DNA of 7,412 bases from JAFDZV01 sp966128725. Its GTDB lineage: Bacteria; Bacteroidota; Ignavibacteria; OLB7. Position numbers and translations under genes: made by a program. Of this stretch, positions 1 to 6,410 are shown one piece after another; position 1 is the first letter of the stretch; every line of letters begins with the position of its first letter. Location: positions 1 to 7,412 of the forward strand of contig CBHYLN010000200.1 of the NCBI GenBank assembly GCA_966128725.1, written 5' to 3'. Below the pieces are notes generated by a model, which had not been told where the DNA came from, searched no databases, and worked only from the letters and a program-made list of their open reading frames with translations.

Positions 1-3000
1 CCGGTACCATTGCCCACGGTGTCGCGGTCCACGATACGGGCGTACCGAATGGTCCAGATCGTTGACGGGCTGCCCGGCGCCAGGCCCAAACGTGGCCACC
101 CCTCCTGCCACGCGATGCCGATGGAGGAATCGGCGCCCCGCACATCGGCGAACGGCGGCATCGACGGGTATCGCCCACGGTTGGGCGCCAGCGTTGGCGA
201 TGGGAATCGCGTGGCCCCGAACGCGCCGGCCAACGGCAAACCAACGTATTTGCTCACCGAGTCGGCGGTGGAATAACTTCCCGTGGCGTTCCACGAGGTC
301 TTCAACCGTCGGAACCGAGCAAGGATGCCGTGCAACGAATCGCTCCAGGCAACCACGTCACCACCGTGCAGGCGGCTGATCACCGGCGTTCCGTAGGTGC
401 TGTCGGTCCAGGCGTGGGTATACCCCACAAGGTCGATCGGCCCAAGCGTGCGCGATCCCAGATACGTCATCAACGCGCGGTAGTTCACGCGGAACCCCTG
501 GTTGCCGCTACCCGCACCGTAGCTTGTCCAGACAATCCCCACCATCGTGGAATCGCCGTACTTCCGGTAGGTCAGCGACGGGAAACGGTTCTCGTAGACA
601 TTGGTTGAGGTTGTGGTGTCCGAGACCACCACCGAATCCGGTTCCCATTGGATCGCGCCGGTGGTGTCGGTCATCGGCAACGAACGCTTGTAGATGATGG
701 CATCCTCGGTGCGCGGCGTCTGGATCTCAACACCCTTCGGCCACCATGTTGTGACCTTATTGCAGTATACAATATGATATCTCGAACCGTCGAACGCGCT
801 TTTCCGCTGCGATGAACGGCGCAGTTCGCCGGGACCGAACGCCGTCTCGGGCTTGATGTAGGTAATACGCAGCAACGCCCCGGCGCCCGGGCGCAGCGTC
901 AGCACGGCGGTGCTGTCGCCGTAGATCAACGTGTCCAGCCCCTGCCGCGCGGTGTTTTCGAACGGCAGCCGGTTGGTGTCGGCGCCGATCTCCGTCACGC
1001 GAATGAAGTTGTAGTTCTCATCAACCGGGTGCGAGATGTTGAAACGAATGTGCAACGCGCGCACCTCGGCAAGCGAGTCCAGATGTTGCCCCATCGCGCT
1101 CGCGGCCGGGATATCGCCGGGCCGCTCGAACGTGCGCCGGTTGACCACGAAGACGTATTGCGTGTCCTGTTGTGCCGTGGCGCCCTTCACGCGATCGAAC
1201 AGGCCCAGCTCCACGAACGTGTTCTGCAACGAGTCCTGCACGCCGTACCGGTCGTATGTGGTGATCCGGCTCACGATGTCGTTCGCGGGAAGCGGACGCA
1301 CGCTGTCCAGCGACGGCGCATTCTGCCGGATATACCATTGCGGCACGGTGAAGTGGATGGAGTACCCATCGCGCCAGCGAAGGTTCTTCATCACCGGCCA
1401 GACGCGGGGGATCCAGCTCGTATCCAGCCAGGCCACCTCGCGGCGACGGATGCCCCAACCGGTCCAGTGATCGGTAAGCACATCATGCACATAGGGCGCC
1501 TGGCGCCATTGCTCGCTCTCCAGCCGGATGGTGTCGTAGCGGTCCAGCGTGTCGGTGAACGAAAAACCGAACGGGCTCCACTCCATGCCATAGTTCCGGC
1601 TGCTGTCGCCGGGAATGCCACGCCACACCGGATCCCCGTAGGAATTGTTCAGGGAACCGACCTGCGAGTAATGGATGCCGCGCGCCCCGTAACACAGCGC
1701 CAGGTTCACCAGCGAACGCAGTTCGGCGGACTCGATCTGATGCCCGAAGATGGTTTCGCGTTGCCAGGCGCCGTTTATCTGTGCCCACTGGATACGCAGA
1801 TGGGTCATGGTCATCGGCCAGGTCACCAGGCGTTTGCCCGTGCGGCGCGAAGCCCACGCGGCCACACCCAGCCGGTTGACGGCCTGGTCATCGAACGGGT
1901 AATACGTATGCCCGCCGTGCGCCACGATGTTGGCGCCGATCCCCATCCGGTTCCATGCGCGCGAATACAGATCAACGGTATCGCGGTCGCTGGCACGGCC
2001 CGCCTGCATATTGATGGGCGGGATGTAATACCGTCCGCCATTATGTTCGCGAAGCTGCGGGATGTCCCAGATATGCATCGGCATGCCGAATCGCGGGTGT
2101 TTGCCGTTGACGTCGGACATGTCCGTGTGAATCTTGTCCGGATTGATCGCGAAATGATAGGTCTCGCAACTGATCTCCGGCTGCGAGGTCCACAGATATT
2201 GTTGAATGTTGGTGCCGCTCTGCGCGCGCCATGCCCGCACGCCGCGCATGACGGTATCGGCGCCGGCAAGCGCGGTGTTGGGATAGCGCCGGTAGACAAC
2301 GCTGTCCATCCAGTTGAATGCATGATTCTGGGTGTAATGCCCTTCGTCGCCGGTATAGACACGAATGATACGATCCACCCGTGGCGGATTGGCGTAATTC
2401 GGCGCCAGCGCCACCTTGTCATCAGTCTGGTTTGGATCGCGCCCGTGCATCAGGTAGTCCATCCCCAGCAGTAACAGATCGCGGTAGCTCTGGGACTCGG
2501 CATCGGTGCCGTTAAGAAGCTGGGCGGTTTTGTCGCGCAACGTGATCGAACGCAGCGCAAGCATCTCGCGGCCGGTCCAACGCACACTCACATCAAAGCG
2601 GTGGGCCGACTGGTCGGCGCTGAACGCCCCGCTCTGGGTCGCCGGATCGCCGATCATGTTCACGGGCACGGCAATCTCGCGATAGGCGTCGTACACCGGC
2701 TGCCCGGTGATCGGGTTCGTTTTGGTCGGCTTCAAATCGGCCTTGCGAATCTGCACGGTGCGGTAGGGATCGATGGTGGTCACCGCCGATGTGTGCTTCA
2801 CGCCGCCCGGGTCACGGTAGGTGCTGCCCGCCGGGATCTCATTGCGAATCTCCACCTCCAACAGGACATCGTTGTCCGCCGCAATTGGGCCGTTGAATCC
2901 ATCTTTCAAGGGATCAAACAAATGCCCGGTCACGACCACGTAGATCGAATCCTTTGAGCGGGAGTTCGACAGGCGCTGGTAGAAGATGTTGCCTGTGGTC

Positions 3001-3755
3001 TGCACCCGGTCATCCGGGATGCCGTTCCCGCCAAAACGGTTGGTGTGGATCGCCGGGTCGTATCCCACCACGATCTTCGATGCCACCGTCTGATTGGCCA
3101 CCGTGTTTGAGAGGTCGTAGACTTGCTCGTACAAAGAGTCGCGTCCACCGAACAATTCCGTCGGATTATACTTCTTAGTACCCCCGCTCCGTTCCAGGAA
3201 CTTACACGGCCAATAATAGGACTCGACGGAGTCGAACGGGAAAAACATGATCTGCTGGCCCCAGGCGGCCGCATCGAACGGCCAACTGCTGACCATCAGC
3301 CGCTGGTACCATTTGCCGTTGGCGTCGCGCGGGGTAAGGGTGTTGGCCAGGGTGTCGAACTTCCAGCCGTTTTCCTTGCCCCACTGGAACCCGGTACGCA
3401 GCTCCAGAATCGTGATGCCGAGCTTCTTCAGCTCCGGCCACATGCCGCCCACGCCGCCGCTTGGCGTGCCGATGGTGAAGGCATACGCGCCAATGGAAAA
3501 CTCGTCCGGCTCGAACCCGTAGGTCGGCCGCCACGGCACGGCCGTATCCGGCACGGGCTGCGGTGTGAACTGCTCGAAATCGATGCGCTGCGCCCGTGCG
3601 GCCGGCGCAATCATTGTAAGTATGCCAAGGGCGAGAACCGCAAGGGTGAGGAAACGCATGGTTGCACATCGCGGCGATGCGCCACGGTGATGCGAGGATG
3701 CGTTGCGGTGAAACGGCCGGCGTTTGTGCCCGGCCCGGTGCTGTCGGTCAGTCAT
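1..3755 (-). CDS. Large secreted protein of unknown function, 3' end outside window; barrel-glycosidase-like middle and propeller-like C-terminal part
   Basis: The frame read from 3755 down to the left edge shows no stop, giving at least 1251 residues. I chose the ATG at 3755 because AGGAG (3768-3764) sits 8 nt upstream and the frame stays open into the in-frame ATG at 3659, the other candidate start. Residues 1-34 are Arg/His-rich, 35-53 are hydrophobic, and cleavage is likely after ARA (A55), leaving Q56. The middle holds YTGDEGHY (467-474) and ALCYGARGIHY (686-696). The latter resembles the late strand of TIM-barrel glycosidases, so E471 is a possible acidic active-site residue; this is inference. 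Near the end, RFPSL with GIVW (about 1057-1076), GGDVVAW, and RYPSM with GIAW (about 1195-1215) resemble sialidase/BNR-type propeller strands. A T9SS sorting domain would be expected off the edge. No family is recognised, so function is open; polysaccharide or cell-surface work is only a guess. Confidence 0.88.
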   Translation of the reverse strand, partial: MTDRQHRAGHKRRPFHRNASSHHRGASPRCATMRFLTLAVLALGILTMIAPAARAQRIDFEQFTPQPVPDTAVPWRPTYGFEPDEFSIGAYAFTIGTPSGGVGGMWPELKKLGITILELRTGFQWGKENGWKFDTLANTLTPRDANGKWYQRLMVSSWPFDAAAWGQQIMFFPFDSVESYYWPCKFLERSGGTKKYNPTELFGGRDSLYEQVYDLSNTVANQTVASKIVVGYDPAIHTNRFGGNGIPDDRVQTTGNIFYQRLSNSRSKDSIYVVVTGHLFDPLKDGFNGPIAADNDVLLEVEIRNEIPAGSTYRDPGGVKHTSAVTTIDPYRTVQIRKADLKPTKTNPITGQPVYDAYREIAVPVNMIGDPATQSGAFSADQSAHRFDVSVRWTGREMLALRSITLRDKTAQLLNGTDAESQSYRDLLLLGMDYLMHGRDPNQTDDKVALAPNYANPPRVDRIIRVYTGDEGHYTQNHAFNWMDSVVYRRYPNTALAGADTVMRGVRAWRAQSGTNIQQYLWTSQPEISCETYHFAINPDKIHTDMSDVNGKHPRFGMPMHIWDIPQLREHNGGRYYIPPINMQAGRASDRDTVDLYSRAWNRMGIGANIVAHGGHTYYPFDDQAVNRLGVAAWASRRTGKRLVTWPMTMTHLRIQWAQINGAWQRETIFGHQIESAELRSLVNLALCYGARGIHYSQVGSLNNSYGDPVWRGIPGDSSRNYGMEWSPFGFSFTDTLDRYDTIRLESEQWRQAPYVHDVLTDHWTGWGIRRREVAWLDTSWIPRVWPVMKNLRWRDGYSIHFTVPQWYIRQNAPSLDSVRPLPANDIVSRITTYDRYGVQDSLQNTFVELGLFDRVKGATAQQDTQYVFVVNRRTFERPGDIPAASAMGQHLDSLAEVRALHIRFNISHPVDENYNFIRVTEIGADTNRLPFENTARQGLDTLIYGDSTAVLTLRPGAGALLRITYIKPETAFGPGELRRSSQRKSAFDGSRYHIVYCNKVTTWWPKGVEIQTPRTEDAIIYKRSLPMTDTTGAIQWEPDSVVVSDTTTSTNVYENRFPSLTYRKYGDSTMVGIVWTSYGAGSGNQGFRVNYRALMTYLGSRTLGPIDLVGYTHAWTDSTYGTPVISRLHGGDVVAWSDSLHGILARFRRLKTSWNATGSYSTADSVSKYVGLPLAGAFGATRFPSPTLAPNRGRYPSMPPFADVRGADSSIGIAWQEGWPRLGLAPGSPSTIWTIRYARIVDRDTVGNGT

Positions 3756-3763
3756 CGGAAATA

Positions 3764-3768
3764 CTCCT
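3764..3768 (-). promoter_or_regulatory. Shine-Dalgarno AGGAG deciding the start of the large secreted protein
   Basis: On the minus strand AGGAG is followed by 8 nt and then ATG at 3755. It is the only textbook ribosome binding site in the window: the other two genes have no purine-rich site before their starts. No comparable site precedes the shorter alternative start at 3659. The longer start adds 32 residues to the signal-peptide n-region. Confidence 0.7.
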
Positions 3769-3796
3769 GAATGAGATATTGAGTAAAGGTTCCCCA

Positions 3797-3822
3797 TGGG
3801 ATGCACACGACGGCGCATCCCA
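3797..3822. repeat. Perfect 8-bp inverted repeat in the leader of the large gene
   Basis: TGGGATGC (3797-3804) and GCATCCCA (3815-3822) are exact reverse complements separated by 10 nt. The element lies 28 nt upstream of the ribosome binding site of the large gene, in the 140-bp spacer after the propeller gene. It could be an operator, a leader hairpin affecting translation, or part of a weak termination region; no T-run follows on the minus strand. The structure is seen directly and the role is inferred. Confidence 0.45.
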
Positions 3823-3858
3823 ACGGTATCAGGGAACGGAAGTATGGGGGAGGAGGCG

Positions 3859-3884
3859 CCCGCCACGGCTGGAGCCGTGGCGGG
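3859..3884 (-). terminator. Strong 11-bp GC hairpin just after the propeller gene, terminator-like without a T-run
   Basis: CCCGCCACGGC (3859-3869) and GCCGTGGCGGG (3874-3884) pair perfectly around a 4-nt loop; a further T-A pair could close it to 2 nt. It starts 11 nt beyond the TAG stop (3896-3898) of the propeller gene in the minus direction. The sequence that follows on the minus strand is C-rich (GCGCCTCCTCCCCC) and lacks the T-run of an intrinsic terminator. It may be a 3'-end stabilising hairpin, an atypical terminator, or a copy of a dispersed palindromic repeat. Confidence 0.45.
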
Positions 3885-3895
3885 GAGTGAAACAG

Positions 3896-5602
3896 CTATT
3901 GCTTGATAACGGGTATGCTTATGATCAGTTGATTATTGGAGTCAAACACAGTCAGAAGATAGGCGCCCGACGCCCGGGCGCCGGCCTGCCACAGCGCTTC
4001 GCCGCGCCAGGGCTCAACGTCACCGCGCGCAACCTCGCGGCCGGCCATATCATGCACAACAAAACGCGCCGGGAAACGGCGCAGGTCACCACGCCAGGCG
4101 ATATGCAGGGCGTCACACATTGGGTTGGGCCAGACGCTGAAGGCGCGCTCACGGCCCGCAACGGCAATCTCCTCCACATCGGCGGTGCTGTCACGCGGGA
4201 TGTACGGGCCGCCGGCGAAGACGGCCGCGACACCACGATTGAAGTTATCCTGCGGGTAACTACCAAGCAGATCGTTCCAGCCGTCTCCCGTAACGTCGGC
4301 GATGGGTTCGAGCAGCGCAAAGATGGCTGCGTTACTATACACATCGTACGTATGATCCGGACCGTTTGGGCCACCACCAAGGCCGAGAAAAACTGGGCCA
4401 CCTCCGCCACCGGTTTGAAAGATCGCAAGCATTTCATAATGACGAAGACTATCGGCCAGGTAGCCGAGTCGTGCTGGGTTGTGGTATCCCTGTTGGTAAT
4501 AAGTACCATCAAGATCCTCCGGTGTCAGCGATCGCGTTCGGATACTCTTTCCACTGCCTGAACGAAACAGACCAACGCGCCATTCGGGCCGGACAACCGA
4601 AATGTCCAGCATACCATCTCCATCAGCATCCAGAACAACAGCGCCACCGAACACAACTGAACGATCCGGTACGGTCCAATTCCACGGCGAGCCCGGGCCA
4701 CCAAAGAAGAACTTCAGCTTCTTCGGGCCAGGATCAATTGAATCGGTTGCGACCGCCATGTCCAGGTATTGATCATCATCCCAATGACCGATGTACAATG
4801 CCGTGGCGCCTTCACGTTCGTGCTCCCCGCGAATAATCACCGTTGGGCTATCAAGCTGGAAATTCGGGCCACCTTTGTAAATCCATACCTCAAACTTCCG
4901 AAGATTTACGCCGGCACGATCAACACCACCAGTCAAAAGGATCATCTCATCGGTACCATCGCCATCCAAATCCGCACCAACAATGTCGATTGGGTTTGCC
5001 ATTCGCGTTCGCGGTGTCATCCTACGCGGATCAAGAATTGAGGCAGGCATTGTGTCAACGTGCCCTACGTCGGTTCGGTACACATAGACAAGCGTATGAT
5101 AGAACGTAGTCCCGTTAATAACCTCCTCTTCGCCGCGAATCCCTGCAATCGCTGTATGTCCTGTTCCCCAAAAGTTACCCGTGACCACACGCTTGCTATC
5201 TGGTTGCCCAATCTGAAGCACCGCCGACGGTGAATCGCTTAAAACCCCACGGCTCCCATCGTAGATCATCAGGCCATCGGCCGTATTCACCGAGAACTCC
5301 GCGATACTATCCCCGTTGATATCCGGGATGCCGCCAATCCCATACCCCACGTACTGATTGTCCCGTGTCCCATACTTCTGCCACACCGCGCGAAGCTGCA
5401 CGGCGTTCGGGTTGCGTGTGATGGTGTCGGCCGGTTGGGCGTGCAGGAACCACGGCGTTGCCAGAACAGCAATCGCGGCGGCCAGCAGGGCCGCAGGAAG
5501 ATTGTTGCGGAACGTTGGGGCCAGCACCCGGCTCGGGGGCATCATTGGCTTCGGGGCTATCATTGGCTTCGAGGTCATTGTCAGTTTCGGCGTCATTGTC
5601 AT
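3896..5602 (-). CDS. Secreted FG-GAP/VCBS beta-propeller protein with T9SS type A C-terminal sorting domain
   Basis: This complete gene encodes 568 residues ending in TAG. A long n-region with four hexapeptide repeats (residues 2-25) leads to a hydrophobic stretch (about 35-53) and a likely cleavage LHA/Q at 55/56. Calcium-loop FG-GAP motifs mark propeller blades: DINGDSIAE (94-102), DLDGDGTDE (211-219), WDDDQYLDM (274-282), DADGDGMLD (325-333) and DVTGDGWND (436-444). Such integrin-alpha-like propellers usually bind calcium and act in adhesion or surface binding; no catalytic motif is visible. Residues 487-568 look like a T9SS type A sorting domain (FSVWPNP 488-494, FVVHDMAGRE 514-523, SGAYLLTV 545-552, ending PVIKQ), which predicts export across the outer membrane and surface attachment or release. 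The start is uncertain: ATGs at residues 1, 3, 9, 14, 20 and 21 are all in frame and none has a Shine-Dalgarno site. An in-frame stop at 5621-5623 rules out a much longer form. Confidence 0.93.
   Translation of the reverse strand: MTMTPKLTMTSKPMIAPKPMMPPSRVLAPTFRNNLPAALLAAAIAVLATPWFLHAQPADTITRNPNAVQLRAVWQKYGTRDNQYVGYGIGGIPDINGDSIAEFSVNTADGLMIYDGSRGVLSDSPSAVLQIGQPDSKRVVTGNFWGTGHTAIAGIRGEEEVINGTTFYHTLVYVYRTDVGHVDTMPASILDPRRMTPRTRMANPIDIVGADLDGDGTDEMILLTGGVDRAGVNLRKFEVWIYKGGPNFQLDSPTVIIRGEHEREGATALYIGHWDDDQYLDMAVATDSIDPGPKKLKFFFGGPGSPWNWTVPDRSVVFGGAVVLDADGDGMLDISVVRPEWRVGLFRSGSGKSIRTRSLTPEDLDGTYYQQGYHNPARLGYLADSLRHYEMLAIFQTGGGGGPVFLGLGGGPNGPDHTYDVYSNAAIFALLEPIADVTGDGWNDLLGSYPQDNFNRGVAAVFAGGPYIPRDSTADVEEIAVAGRERAFSVWPNPMCDALHIAWRGDLRRFPARFVVHDMAGREVARGDVEPWRGEALWQAGARASGAYLLTVFDSNNQLIISIPVIKQ
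5528..5599 (-). repeat. Four degenerate 18-bp tandem units encoding a hexapeptide repeat in the signal-peptide n-region
   Basis: The units are 5582-5599, 5564-5581, 5546-5563 and 5528-5545 in coding order. They encode TMTPKL, TMTSKP, MIAPKP and MMPPSR. The two middle units share 13 of 18 bases. Each unit brings at least one in-frame ATG, so copy number changes would lengthen or shorten the n-region without breaking the frame. Seen directly; any functional effect is inference. Confidence 0.75.
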
Positions 5603-5814
5603 GTACAGGGAATACAGCGTTCAAGAATTTGGGACTTCATTCAACGGGCGTAACCTATCGCTCGGCAGGCCGACCGGCAAGGGCATCGGCGGGCCACCGT
5701 CAATCGGGCAGCAGCCCATGCACGGCCCCCAATGAATGAACCGACGAACGCGGGATTCATCTCACGGGGCGCATTGCGCAACACGGTCTGCACACGGGTT
5801 CGCACACGATGCCG

Positions 5815-5843
5815 GGAATACGATCCTATACCAACAATGTCAA
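5815..5843 (-). promoter_or_regulatory. Promoter-like element for the propeller gene
   Basis: On the minus strand TTGACA (5843-5838) is a perfect -35 hexamer, followed after 17 nt by TATTCC (5820-5815) as a weak -10 lacking the final T. It would give a leader of about 200 nt before the ATG at 5602. The -35 lies inside the 9-bp palindrome at 5832-5853, which suggests control by a bound protein. A competing candidate is TACATTTG (5941-5934), which fits the Bacteroidota -7 form TAnnTTTG, with TTGCAT 17 nt upstream. Confidence 0.3.
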
Positions 5844-5853
5844 TACATTGTTG
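5832..5853. repeat. Perfect 9-bp palindrome with 4-nt centre, operator-like
   Basis: CAACAATGT (5832-5840) and ACATTGTTG (5845-5853) are exact reverse complements around CAAT. The AT-rich symmetric arms resemble a binding site for a dimeric helix-turn-helix repressor more than a terminator. It covers the -35 hexamer of the minus-strand promoter candidate. No regulator gene is present in the window. Confidence 0.5.
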
Positions 5854-6066
5854 CCGCATTCGGCGCTTGAATTGCGGGGAATACCAGCCAGATTGTTACA
5901 GGGATCGAGGAGGTGCATACGTAAACCGACGTGCAAATGTACAACGCACGTCGCAACCATGCAACACCAACGAGCGTCACATAAACTTTTTTCGACGCTC
6001 AGACTTTCGTTGTGTCGCGTTTCGCACCCTGAGCAGGAGCATCACCAGAGTAACCCTGTTTCGCCG

Positions 6067-6090
6067 GATTTGGCAAGCATTCGCCAAATC
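6067..6090. repeat. Perfect 8-bp inverted repeat upstream of the protease promoter candidate
   Basis: GATTTGGC (6067-6074) and GCCAAATC (6083-6090) are exact reverse complements around the 8-nt centre AAGCATTC. The centre plus flanking bases is itself almost symmetric. It lies about 95 bp upstream of the TTGACA at 6184, a possible activator site, but chance cannot be excluded for one 8-bp stem. Confidence 0.4.
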
Positions 6091-6183
6091 GGTCGATCGC
6101 CGCATTCGCGTTCTCGCGCATCAGCGCCCACGGCTTCACCGCTGCACTCGGCTTGCAATGGCTTGCAGCAGCAATGATGGGTA

Positions 6184-6211
6184 TTGACACGTACCAGCCA
6201 TATCGTATATT
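6184..6211 (+). promoter_or_regulatory. Strong promoter-like element for the subtilase gene
   Basis: TTGACA (6184-6189) and TATATT (6206-6211) are separated by 16 nt, a near-consensus housekeeping sigma promoter. TATATTCG also fits the Bacteroidota -7 form TAnnTTTG at all but one position. It is the best promoter match in the window and points at the protease gene. Transcription would begin near 6218, leaving a leader of about 190 nt before the ATG at 6411. Confidence 0.45.
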
Positions 6212-6410
6212 CGCGCTCCCCTCACAATACCCCTGTCATCAACCAACGTTCGCCGAACGTCGTGGCGTACTTCCGCGTGGTTTTTCGCGCGTGGGATCAA
6301 CACTGCATTGCGTTTGACCCCTCGCGGTTCCAATGTGTGCCGGGCGTGAGCGAGAATATTTCAGAGGCGCATTTCATACCATTGCGCCGCATTCATTACA
6401 CTCAATCATC

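Larger units (their letters stand above)
5603..6410. other. 808-bp divergent intergenic spacer without a convincing gene
   Basis: This stretch separates the minus-strand propeller gene from the plus-strand protease gene. Its open frames give Arg-, Cys- and His-rich translations with no domain, signal peptide or ribosome binding site, so I treat it as non-coding. I see no tRNA, rRNA or transposase remnant. It contains promoter-like elements facing both ways, a 9-bp perfect palindrome, an 8-bp stem-loop, a 7-bp inverted repeat (GAGCGTC/GACGCTC, about 5974-6002) and three copies of GGGAATAC. This is much more spacer than two promoters need. Confidence 0.7.

Noticed and set aside
1029..2474. Open frame of 481 codons on the plus strand
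   Set aside because: It is antisense to the large secreted-protein gene, which has a signal peptide, ribosome binding site and natural composition. The antisense translation is rich in His, Arg and Val with no domain, as expected for a shadow frame in GC-rich DNA.
3662..4561. Open frame of 299 codons on the plus strand
   Set aside because: It runs antisense across the spacer and the C-terminal sorting domain of the propeller gene. Its translation has no recognisable feature.
5641..5859. Minus-strand frame of 72 codons upstream of the propeller gene
   Set aside because: The composition is Arg/Ala/Cys-rich, there is no ribosome binding site, and its start overlaps the edge of the spacer hairpins. 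It is more likely leader or spacer sequence than a gene.
5974..6002. Inverted repeat GAGCGTC/GACGCTC with a T-run in the loop
   Set aside because: The 7-bp arms with a 15-nt loop are weak and the T-run lies inside the loop, not after the stem, so it does not work as a terminator. No gene ends there.
6139..6166. Direct repeat of GGCTTGCA in the spacer
   Set aside because: Only two short adjacent copies, within range of chance, and no link to a promoter or gene end.
5732..6187. Open frames of 151 and 122 codons in the divergent spacer
   Set aside because: The translations are Arg/Cys/His-rich with no domain, no ribosome binding site, and no coherent codon usage. The two frames overlap each other in different phases.
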